Source: Trichoplax sp. H2
Lineage: Eukaryota > Placozoa > Uniplacotomia > Trichoplacea
Direction: 5' to 3'
NCBI GenBank assembly: GCA_003344405.1
Contig: NOWV01000031.1
Span: forward strand, 124,001 to 188,000
Length of the DNA: 64,000 bases
Shown: positions 24,733 through 36,000 of the stretch, piece by piece
Numbering within the stretch: the first letter of the stretch is position 1
Layout of the letters: the number at the start of each line of letters is the position of its first letter
Notes under the pieces: model-generated
What the model was told of the DNA's origin: nothing
Database searches by the model: none
Seen by the model: only the letters and a program-made list of their open reading frames with translations
Program-made: the position numbers and the translations under genes

Positions 24733-25929
24733 CTAATGGATATCACGGGGATAATCATTAGGAAAACAGCTAGAAAGAGGATCCCACAAATTATCTAATA
24801 ATTTATACCATTTCCTAGGTTGAGTACGATCATTGAGTTTTTTACATAGATTACACCAATGTTGCGGCGGTTTAATAAACCAATGAATCTTCCATTCGAA
24901 AAAGGAATTATAAAGTTTAGGATCCGTTCCAACTCTATTTAAATAATTAGCCAGATCGATGACTGTACTAAATTGACGGATATCAATAAAGGAATTTGGA
25001 GGGGCGGTTTTATGATAATCGGCGCCACCCCATACCACAGGAATGACATCGTGAGTTAGTGCATTCCATAATTTTTCCGTGGCATAATCGATACAATAAG
25101 AATTTTCTAATGCTAAATAAAAGCGATAATCCCTTAAAATTTTATCCCAACATTCGCGACTACGTGGACATTTGCGATTGCCACATGAACCATAGACATC
25201 AATTTCAGTATGAAATGATAGCTCATAAACAAAATTTGTCCTATCCTCTAAACATGAGCTTGCCATCCATGCCACAAATCTCTTTTTGCTAGCTAAATAA
25301 TTGACATTACCCAATGATCGTGATGGATAATCGCGTACACCATAACTACCATAATAAGCATGAACGTCAGAATCTCTCCTATAGGACATGGTCCAATTGA
25401 ACATTATGATTGATTTAAAGGGTGAAGTTAACCAATAAGTATTCTTTGGTGATTCAATATTGTAATAAACCCATCGTTGAGAGTTGATTCGATGTTGATA
25501 ATCCGGCAAATCAAAATTCATTAAATGGCCCATTAAGTCACGATCAAAGAAGACAATAGCAGCAGCGTGGCGTTCTAACTTTCTATCCGTAGTTAAGAAG
25601 CAGTTTTGAAAAGAACAATTACGAAAATATTGATTTCCCATAGGTAAGTTGACTTCTAAATCGTTTTCTACTTTCCAGCTATCACCATAATAAGACGTCC
25701 ATAAGAGGATGACATTTTGCTTTTGTGGCCAAGCTTTATCCGAGACTAAATAATGCGTCACAAAGATGATATAGATCAATACCACAAAATTAAAAGTATA
25801 AATTAAACGCTGCGATGTTATTCTAAGCGAGAAAGCCATTGCAAAAGAACTTGATCGAGTGTGTGCTCCAGCCAAATCCTCCACCTTTCTCTCCCACAAG
25901 CCCGTCAGAATGGAACATGTCACGGCCAA
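24733..25929 (-). CDS. Alpha-1,3-fucosyltransferase, glycosyltransferase family 10
   Basis: Type II Golgi enzyme that would transfer fucose from GDP-fucose to N-acetylglucosamine-containing glycans. The frame is intronless, 398 aa. A single transmembrane anchor spans about residues 42-62 (LIYTFNFVVLIYIIFVTHYL), followed by a luminal stem and a catalytic domain. Diagnostic GT10 motifs: KKRFVAWMASSC (~237-248), the donor-binding YRFYLALENSYCIDYATEKL, then IPVVWGGADYHKTAPPNSFI. Met31 is an equally good or better start because it leaves a shorter cytosolic tail before the anchor; the first ATG is kept here only as the longest frame. C-terminal Cys residues typical of the family are present. The acceptor linkage (alpha-1,3 or 1,4) cannot be read from sequence. 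Confidence 0.9.
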   Translation of the reverse strand: MAVTCSILTGLWERKVEDLAGAHTRSSSFAMAFSLRITSQRLIYTFNFVVLIYIIFVTHYLVSDKAWPQKQNVILLWTSYYGDSWKVENDLEVNLPMGNQYFRNCSFQNCFLTTDRKLERHAAAIVFFDRDLMGHLMNFDLPDYQHRINSQRWVYYNIESPKNTYWLTSPFKSIIMFNWTMSYRRDSDVHAYYGSYGVRDYPSRSLGNVNYLASKKRFVAWMASSCLEDRTNFVYELSFHTEIDVYGSCGNRKCPRSRECWDKILRDYRFYLALENSYCIDYATEKLWNALTHDVIPVVWGGADYHKTAPPNSFIDIRQFSTVIDLANYLNRVGTDPKLYNSFFEWKIHWFIKPPQHWCNLCKKLNDRTQPRKWYKLLDNLWDPLSSCFPNDYPRDIH

Positions 25930-26021
25930 GGGGTGCCAAATTGATCAAGTCGAAACGGATATTCATGCAATCATCGTAGAATCCTCTCTCAATTTGAACT
26001 CGTTTGAGACTGCTGCTTAAA

Positions 26022-26227
26022 ATGAGTCAATCAACGTACGTAGAATGGTAGATTTGGATCGATATTTCTCTTCCTAGGCAATCAGTATCCACTTCGCCAA
26101 GAGAATTGCTGCAAGTCCATTAACGTTGCAAATCACTAAGCAATTTGACCAGCAGCCAGCAGCTATGGTTAAGGTTACATTATGTCCAGTGCTCTACTTT
26201 CTACAGCAGTGGTTACTATGGCGATAG
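26022..26227 (+). CDS. Possible small two-exon gene, unrecognised
   Basis: Divergent from the fucosyltransferase. ATG at 26022, six codons, a possible donor GTAGAA at 26040, a good acceptor TTCCTAG ending at 26077, then an open frame to TAG at 26225-26227, giving ~55 aa. It includes a basic stretch HFAKRIAASPLTLQITKQF. The better-looking donor GTACGT at 26036 gives a different frame with an early stop. I do not recognise a family; this may be only part of a gene, or none. Confidence 0.2.
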
Positions 26228-26379
26228 AATCACCTTGGAAGAGAGGATACCGTAGTAGTAAACGCCATACCGCATCTCAAAAGGTTTAATTAGTCTTGGT
26301 GTAATGTACTAAACACTGACTGTGTTTTCGACTCCAATTTAGCAGGAAAGCGTATTACGATTGCGCATGCACTCTAGCG

Positions 26380-26905
26380 CGCATGATGGACCAGTGTCCA
26401 TTGTCCAGTGTCTGTCTACCAGGCATGGACGTCATTGGACGACTGGATTCCTGGAACATACTGTTCTCACATACTATACAGTACTGTACATACTGTTGTC
26501 CAATGTCTGCCCATGCTAGTAGGGTACTGCGTCACAGAACCAGAGAACTTGCTCATGTACTGTACAGTATACTGTACACTGTACAGTATGTCACATAGTG
26601 TACACGTGGAAAATCATGTGGATCACGATATGTACTGTACAGTGTACACTGTACAGTACCTTACAGTCAGACTCACTCTAAGAACTTTTATTAGTCTAGC
26701 GATTTCCTTCCCGTAATGTCATCCCTTTCGTTACTCTGTGTACTGTACTGTATAGTGTAGTGTACAGTACTGTACTGTACAGTATTTGCTTCGTAGGAGT
26801 ACTGTAGAGTTGCGTCATCGACCGAGACTACTGTACTGTACAGTACAGTACAGTAAATGAAACGAGCACAATTACGTTCTGTACAGTACAGTACAGTAAT
26901 CATTT
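26380..26905. repeat. Palindromic GTAC repeat block
   Basis: Dense clusters of TGTACAGTAC-type words in both orientations. Perfect inverted palindromes include 28 nt at 26632-26659 and 22 nt at 26829-26850, with many imperfect ones between 26460 and 26900. The 26636-26660 string also occurs at the left edge of the window (~87-110). The block ends about 145 bp before the first recognised exon of gene B, where homology to gene A begins, so it may mark a rearrangement point. Short open frames inside are artefacts of the repeat. Confidence 0.85.
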
Positions 26906-27050
26906 GATAAATAATAATATAAAATATAATAATTTCAAAAAATCTATAATATTATACAAGTATCTATTAGATCTCACCCTTAGTAGAAAGATGGAAGACG
27001 TAAATCTGAATCAAGAATAATACTTTCATTTATTTCGCATCGAATTATAG

Positions 27051-30000
27051 CCAGACTCAAAATATAAATGGCAGGTGTGGCATATTGAGAAGCAAGTGTG
27101 GCTACATTTTGTAAGAGTAACACGAAAAGCAGACAAACCTTCTCCATTTCTAAAATGCAATGAGATTGAATTCTCTCCGAATGATAATGATGTTATTATT
27201 TCATGGAATGGAAGAAGAGTGCAGGTATTTTATCGTAGTTCTTAGATCTTTGGGATATTGCTTATTACTGTTGGCGTCGCCATCTAAAGTGGATTGATTA
27301 CATCATAGCTCGTTTATTGCTCCAAAATAATTACTTTATAAAGCGTAAAATTGTGAAACCTTAAATATTGAATGAGCATCAATTAATAGAGTAGAGACAA
27401 TTGCCTTGATAAAGGTAAGAGACTGTTATTGTGATGTGGGTTATTAATAAAGATGTGTAAATTCTTTTAAATTAGGTTTGGAAGTTAGTTGATGAAATCT
27501 TCCATTCGGATAAAACTTGGATTGCTCATCATAATGACATCTTGCTCTGCCAGTTTGTCGAGGGCGGTCAAAAATTAATCACTTGGTGCTTGTTTAAGCA
27601 ACAGTATACCCCACTTAACGATCCTGGTCAGTTCATTCCAAAGGCATTAGGACTATCTTGGAATACTGAATTGAAGGTAACCTTAATTTCTCCGAACTTA
27701 CTATGTTGCCACAATTAAAACTGCATGCTAATTATATCACGAGGTAAAATATCAATAAGATTGAGATATCATTGATATATTTTATTTCTGTTCTATACTA
27801 AAGTAAAAGTTCGCTGACCGTATAAAAATAAGAAATAAATTTGTTGTAAAGCAATCAGTTGTAAATTAGCAAAGCATAAGTAGGTAAACATATTTTCATC
27901 GGTGAATTGGAGATTCATTCCAATCATCCATATTATAGTCAAATTTTAATATTCATGTTACTGTATGATTAAAATCGATTCTAGAAATTAATGTTAATTC
28001 TAGCTGTAATTACTTTCATCTCTGTAGTAATTATTCAATTTTAAAGCGAATACTAGTGGTAACTGCATATTGAAAAAAAGGAAACATGAGTATTATTCAT
28101 TATTCTTTCCCTCGAGACAGGTTTGGTCTACCGAAAACTATAGAGAATTACAGAAGATTAAGCTAAAATATACCTTGTTTAGGAATCAGTTTGTAGGATT
28201 ACCGACAGTTCTCTTCCAATTTGAATGCACTAAATACGTTAATAACGATTTATTACTCGTCGACTGTAGCAGTTCCGTCAGCGATCATAAATATTACACC
28301 CTACCATTACATGATTACAACGATAAAAATGGAATAGTCATAGAAAACTGTCGACCACCGTCAGAGTATCAATGCCAATATCTTGATAATATGGATAAAG
28401 TATCTATATTTGATAACGGTAAAGGCTTGGCAGGCTTATATTTGCAAGAAATTAAGGTCTGTTTTAGTAGATCGTCTGATTGACCCGTGTTTGTTGCCAT
28501 TTTCGGGTTTTGAGCCTTTATTGCGGAGATTGGTGTTGAAAGATTTCTTAATTGTTTTGCGCACCGTAGATTTATTTATATGAACGTAATGGAATGGTAC
28601 CCTACCAGACCATCGATTTAGGTGCCGATATTTTATGGCGAAGTTTTCAATTTGTTCCCGGTGCGGACAATAGATTTATTTTCGCCGATACGGAACGATG
28701 CTACTTAGTTGCTATTAAAGACGACAAGGATCCAAAGCAAAGTAACCATTCAATTCCTGCTGTATTTGGCGACGTACAGTGCCAACGTCTTGAATTTATT
28801 GATGGTGTTATTGTGTGCGCCAAAATTATATCAACGACTGATGGAGAGCGATTTCTACAGGTTGGTCCTTTTTAGTACCTGTATAATATTACTTGATTTC
28901 TAAAATTGTGCCTGGGTCTAGGAATAACTTGTTAGAGGAATGAATTTAATTACTACTGATATTTTAATTTTATCATATCGATTATAACAAGCTGTCTATG
29001 GATATAATCCTCAAATTTACCTAGATTCTTAATGATTTCAGATATAATATAGTTTCAATGATGAAGTAATGACTCTTGTATAACCTTAGGTTTATAAAGG
29101 AGACGATTTTCAATTGATAGATCAAACTATTTTGCGACATGGCCGAAGAGCTGATGTTGGCGTTAATTGCCACTTATTTAAAGATTGGAATTACGTAGCA
29201 ATCGTATATTTTATCGAACAACGCCAGGAATCACGACTCTATTTTTCAATTACGGTATTTTTTCGACGATATCTTGCAATAGGACTGAAGAGTATCCAGT
29301 TATTTTATCCATCATATTACATTTCTTAAATCATTCTATAGACTTAATTTTTACTTTTAAAGCATTGTAAAAAGTATTTTAGTGACGTTTATGAATGTGC
29401 TTTTGGCTATTTGCCATTTAAATTTTTTAAAGAATCAATGCATCTTTTAATTATACCAGATTGAATCAAGCAGTTAAATTCAATAATTTATGCTACTGCT
29501 GCATTCACTAAGTATCCCTTCATTTTTCTTTTGTACGATGGAAGTTGAAAGATTTAGATAACCTATCAGAAGATATGTGGACTGTTCATCACAAGTTGAA
29601 GTTAGATAAATTTCCCGAGATGCATTACTATAAATATCGGAAGAAGGATAATAGACTGATTATATATAGATCTCGCACAAACATAGTACGTCATTTTTGG
29701 TGTATGATATTAGAGTTCAAAACTATTACTGTTGTGCAATCGATATTTCAGCCAAAGCTTAAGCTGGATTTTGTATTGCCATCATAAAGCAGCCAGTTTG
29801 GTTGAAATATTTCCTAATCTTGTTATAGTACGCCCTGGTATGGATCTTAAACTGTAGTAATGGAGAAACATTGGCTACATTTTATATGAGATCCTGCGAT
29901 ACCATGAAAATTATGCACTTATTTAATCGCTATCTGATAGCAGCCTCGGCCGGTGGTCAAATTCATACGGTATGTCAAGTGGATTACTTTATTAAGCAAC

Positions 30001-33000
30001 TCTTAGAAACTGCTCTAATAAAGTTTAATTTCATAATCGTAGTTTAAGCCTATGCAAATGTTATAGCGCAACATGTGCATTATCGAATATCAAGATTAGC
30101 ATATTTGAAGTTGATTAACATATTAATTTATTGCCTTAGCTTTGTTTTCTACATGACGGTCTTTAGATAGTTAATTAGACTATTAAGTTGCTAAGCCGTT
30201 GGTACTCTACTTTACTATTCACAAGTTAAATTGATTTACCTAGCAATAATTAGAATCATTCCTTTTGACATTCACGGTATTAAGTAGGTCTGGAAATTAG
30301 ATTCTAATTCCATTGAAATACTGGAAAAAATCCAACCAGATTTAAATGATATCAGTCTCTTATCTGTGTCTCATGTTGATATTACTGATACTGGTCCTAA
30401 AGTTCAAACAATATCAGTTCCGAAGCATAATGAATACTTCGATGGATGGCATATAGAATTTGAAAAACCGGTAAGAAAGATCAATAACCAAACTAAGATC
30501 TTTATAGGAAGATGCCGCTATATTAATGTACGCAATAACTAATCTGACCCTCTCGTCAACTGAAATCGGTAAAAAATTAGATGACTAAGAATGGCGTAGA
30601 AATTTATCGGGTTGAAAATGATCAACGACAGCTAATTCAAAGCATGACAAATTTGAGCGGACAATCTTTATTTATCGTTCGAAATGGGAAGGATTTTACG
30701 GTAACTGATCTCATTACTTTGCTTTTCATGATATAATTATCTTATACTGATATATAATTTTAAGTTAACGAACTTCCTTGATACTTTTAGGCATATAATA
30801 GTAACAACAATCTTTTAATGAAAGTCTACCGTGGAAAATACTGCTACCCTAGCCAACCATTGGAATATGAAGTCCAGCTATGGTCCGATAATGATCATAC
30901 TCTAGCTACATATTATGACGAAACTATCCGACTTTATACCATCGAACATGAACATTGGTTTCATACCATCCAATCAAAAGAGTTAAAAGATCTGAAATTT
31001 ATACAAATTAGTAATGAATTCAGTCTATGGGCCTATAAAACCTTGTGCTCCTGCCCTTACTATATCAAGCCTGTTTTACCTTCATTGTAAGTTTATAGAT
31101 CGTACAAGCACGTTTTAATTGAAATATTATTAATGCATACCAAGGAATTTTATTTGATCATTCGAAACTAGATCACAAATATAATTGTGACTGTTTATGA
31201 GCTTCATTAAAGTCATTTGAATATTTACTCCTTTCTGTACCTTCTTGCATCGGTTAAAGTAAAGTATAATATTAGCAAATAATCTATTGTACTAACTGTA
31301 AATTTCAATTGAATCTTACCGAAAAAATTTAATTTATGTAAGCCACGTGTCCAATTTGTTTACTTTAGTTTGCTACTAGAGCTACTTTAAATATTTAATA
31401 ATAATAGCTTGCTTAAATTTTGCTGAATAAGCATTGTATATTTGTATACCAGTAGATAATTTATCATGTAGTCCTTAATTATTGCTTTATCGTCCGCCAT
31501 ATTCGCTTAACATAGCTTGATAATCGCATACAACAAACCTTTAGTGTACAATTTTGGCTATTATAATTAGGGAATTATTGATTTCGATTGTGATGATTCT
31601 TTTTGACTTGCTCAGTGATAACGTTGAAAATATACCAATCATAATCAAGCCTTCTTCCGATGAAATGTAACTATAAATTTATATTACTCCATTATTTTGT
31701 ATTTATCATATATTTAGGTGTAAGTATCTATTTGATCTTGTTTGTGTATCTTATACGTGAACGCTATTGTCAACTATTACTTCTATAATCGGCAATTAGA
31801 GCATTTAGACAACAAAAAGTTCGCTTCAATGAAGGAGATTTGATCAATCAAGGGTAATGGATGAAATCATATTATTTTTTCTATTGCCTGATAGAAACAT
31901 TCATGTACTTCAATTTAACGTAGTATAGCATAGCCGTAATTTATTCCTATGATATTATCTATGTCCGTTGCAGCAGCGAAAGCATTCCGAGTGCTTTCTT
32001 AGCTGTTTGAGGTTAATTGTGGTGTTGTAGAATTGTAGTTATCTCGATCGATCAAGATCTAAAAATTTAAAAGCTATTCCTATTTAATCTAACAATGTTG
32101 TTATACTAACGAAACCAAATAATTTTGATCATCTGCCACTTAGATCCCCTTCAGTGCAGAATACTGAAGAAGAAAGTCAAGTTATTAGTGAAACCATAAC
32201 GTCGCAAATGTAATGCATCAATAATATTTAGCGATATCATTTGCTGCTCGGTGATTCATGAATTTTATTTAGTTAATTTCAATCAAAGAATAACGGTAGC
32301 GTTCTCTATGCATTTCTAATTATATTCATGAATGCGGTTAGTTGATAGATGATAATATAGCTATTGCTTAATTTAAGCCATGTTGCTTTGATATTTCTAC
32401 TGGAACCTATGACTAAACATCTACTCAATTTATGTTAAACTTAAAGGTTGTAATTATGCCATATCCGTTCATGGAAATTGTCAATGCAAATTATTTTTAA
32501 TACTTATAGCTATTCCGATGAAATCACAACTGAAGCAGATGTTCATACTAGCTGCCAACTGTAAGTAATTCCTTGCTTAATAAGACGAAATTTGTAATCT
32601 ACTGCACAGTTCCTTAAATGGTGTCGCACTTGATTTTTATTTTAGAAATTCTGGCAATACTATGATAAAAGCAAATTCCCCTCCGATTCATGGGTAAATT
32701 TGATAATCTTTATTAGCTATTAGTACTCTATATCATTGAAGATGTGTATTATAGCTGAACTGCAAGTGCTCACTTTTCATTTTTTATTCCTACAATTTAG
32801 TGAAGAAAATGCTCAGAGTATATCTAAAAATACGTTTCAAAGGTTAGTTAAGGTTAAGATAAGGCACAGATACGAAAACTTTATATAATATGCGGTACTT
32901 CTTGTATGTTAATAGTCAAGAAACTGCTCAAGACAATCAAGAAGATGTACCACATCAACGGTAAGTTATATTAATTTAAAATCGATATTCGAAATAATTT

Positions 33001-36000
33001 TTTATTTCTCTGATACATTAAATTTAAAGTAACACAAATTCAATCTGGTTTATCCTAGCCCTTTGCTTAGTGGGGATAATTTGAAAACGTTTGCTCTAGA
33101 AAAAACATCTGAACTGTTCGTCCCTATTTTTCAATTTGAAATTAATTATTCAATGCCAGTCTATTGGCAGAAGTAAGTTAATTAACCGATTGTTTAATAT
33201 TGTATAGATCTAATTCCAAGCCTGAAAATGCTTTAGACATTGAAAAAAAGACAGTAAAGACCCCGTAAGTACAATGCATCGATTAGAAGTGCTGCAAATA
33301 TCAAATTGTTAAGCAGTCGAGCTAACTTACGTTTCTTAATTGCCTATTTCTATAATAAAATTTAGGTTTAATTTTAAGCCGAAAAAGGCAGCAGAAATTG
33401 ATTGGACAACAACAATGAAGCAACAGTGAGTATTTGGCATGTAGAACTAGTCTTAAATTATAATTTACCTTCAAGTGATGTTGCGATTGATTATTGATTT
33501 CTTCAATGTCATCCAGATTTAATTCTAAGCCAGAGAATGAACTGGAAATTGAAGAAAAGAAAATGGAACAATTGTGAGTATTCTGTATTTACGAGAAATT
33601 GAAGATAATCTTATATCATGCTGCAAGTAATGTAGTAATAATATGGTTATATCATATTTATACCCTCCATAATATTTAGATTTAATTCCAAGCTTAGAAA
33701 TGAGCCAAAAGAGGATTGGCTGTCAAATAAACCACTGTAAGCATATTGCATAAATTTGAAATTTAAGATAGGCTCTGATTTTAATCGATGTTGAAATATT
33801 CTAAGTATTTCAAACTTAAATGCGTATTTCTTTAAGATCGCCCAAGTTAAATTCCAAGCCTAGGATTGAACAAGATAGCTACTGGACGATGAAAAATCTA
33901 CAGTATGTCACTGTAATTTTTAAGAGTTTCTCAATTTGTAGTGGCTGTTTAAGTAATGTGCCTACTTACGGGTGATTTCTTGAATACTACCTAGATTAAA
34001 ATTCGACCATGATAATATCCCAGATATAGAAAAGAAGCTATCTAAAAAATCGTGAATGCAATCTATAGATCAGAAATTAAAAATGTACTCAGATTGAAAT
34101 TCTTTGACATTAATGCAGCTATTTATTGCTTATTTCTTCGATATTGTCAGATTAAATTCTAAGCCTGAACATGTACCAGACATTGAATGGCAGGAAATGA
34201 AAAAACAGTATTTAAATTAATTAGACATTTAAGATGTTCTTACAATTAATTTCTAAATGAAATGGTCGTTTATTACTTATTTCTTTCACGATTATTTATT
34301 TGCCTGTTGCCGGAATATCTCCCAGACAAAAGTCTAAGGAAGAAAATACACCTGAAATTGAATGGAAAACACTTAAGCAACAGTGAGTATATTCGGTTCA
34401 TTATGAATGCACGATATTACCTGGCTGAAAGCATTATCGAAATTAAGTTTTTTCTTTAGGCAGTAGCGATCATATTAGATGAATTGATTTGTAAGGGTTA
34501 TTTAATACGTTTTTTCTTCCTTTAACCATTTAGTGAAGAAAGTGTTCGTAAATTTGATAAGAATACTACACTTCGACGGTATGAATATTTTTCTACATCC
34601 TGTAAAATTAGTTTAATAAATCAGCATTCATTTTACTAAATACGTGTGCTCAAATACCGTTAAAGTTCTAGCCAGCAGAGCTACAAACTAGCAGAAGAAG
34701 TATTACCCACTTTATTGTAAATATGCGTCCTAATAATCTTGAAACTGCATTGAGAACGTAAAAGTAGTTTAAGTTAATTGTTGCTTCATTACTATTTAAG
34801 CAATACCATGGAAAGTGTAGACCCTGTGGAAAAGTTACCAGTCTTTCAGCTGTAATTTATACGATTTTTTATTTAAACACCTCTAAAACCTGTTACCAGC
34901 GTGAATATTGTTTTCAATTTTTTAACAACTCTTTCCGGAAATTTTAGTATTGATAGTATTGAAATTCTGGATGAAAATTTACCAATTCCACTGTAATCGA
35001 ATTATTTCCTAATTAACTATTTAATATCTTATCTTAGCGTAACTAGTATTTTGAAGGAAATTTTTCTTAAATTCTAGTAAGGAAAATATGGAAATTCAAG
35101 ACGAAAATTTGCCAATTCCGCTGTATTGAAGTTTTGCAAATTTATCGTCCTCCGTTACAAAATTTTGCTATTTATTGACATTTACGTATTTTTATTTAGA
35201 AATGAGGGGAATGAAATGTCTGTTATGAAATTGCTTGATCTGCTGTAAGTTTTGCATACTGATATATAGGATTGTTAGAAAATACTTTCGGTAGATATGA
35301 ACTTGGGTGATCAAACTCTGTACTTAAAATCAATTTAAATAAAAATATACTTCAGTTTTACAATTTACTAGACTTAATACGTGAAATTATACGTATTTTT
35401 TATATAGAGACGAGGAAGGAGAAATTCCGGTAGATGTTTTACCTCTTCAGACGTGAGTTTTATAGCTAAAATGATTTAAATTAAAACAAATTTTAATTTT
35501 TTAGTTAACTCTAGCATATTCTTAATTAGCGATGAGGGAAAGGAAACTTTGGCGGAGAATTTACCTATTCTGACGTAAGTTTTTAGACTTAAAAATGAAT
35601 TAAATTATTACATATTTAATTTTCGCAATTATGAAATTTCATGTAAGCTTTTGAATATTTTTATTTAGCGATGAAAGAAAGGAAACTTCAGTAGAGGAAT
35701 TAGCCGTTTTAATGTTTGTTTTATAGTTAAAACAATTTTAGCTAATCTAATTTGAATTTTATAATTTATTAAAATTTTATAAATAAATTTTTAAATATTT
35801 TACATAGAGAAGAGGAAAAGGAAGCTCCAGTAGAGAAATTTCCTGTTTTGGGGTGAGTTTTATAGTTAAAAAAGACTTAGGTAGGACCACCTTTAATTTT
35901 TAAAATTTGCTAAAGTTTATACGTATATTTTTATATCTTTCTATCTAGGAGCGAGGAAAAGGAGTGTCCAGAGGAAAAATTACTAGATATGACGTAAATC

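Noticed and set aside
26383-26903. Three open frames in the second palindromic block
   Set aside because: Tyr/Cys/Val-rich translations of the GTAC repeat in several frames, with no domain.
31088-31090. TAA as the genuine stop of gene B
   Set aside because: It overlaps a GTAAGT donor whose phase matches the whole downstream exon chain. It could still be used if the intron is retained, which only transcripts can decide.
27051-31090. Gene B propeller as a pseudogene fragment
   Set aside because: All ten exons are open, in phase and border-conserved with gene A, and they lead into a long open chain. Only the missing 5' end argues for decay.
31718-31728. Acceptor TTTAG followed at once by GTGTAAGT as a 2-nt micro-exon
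   Set aside because: The 2-nt length breaks the phase 2-2 rule, and the adjacent accepted exons join without it.
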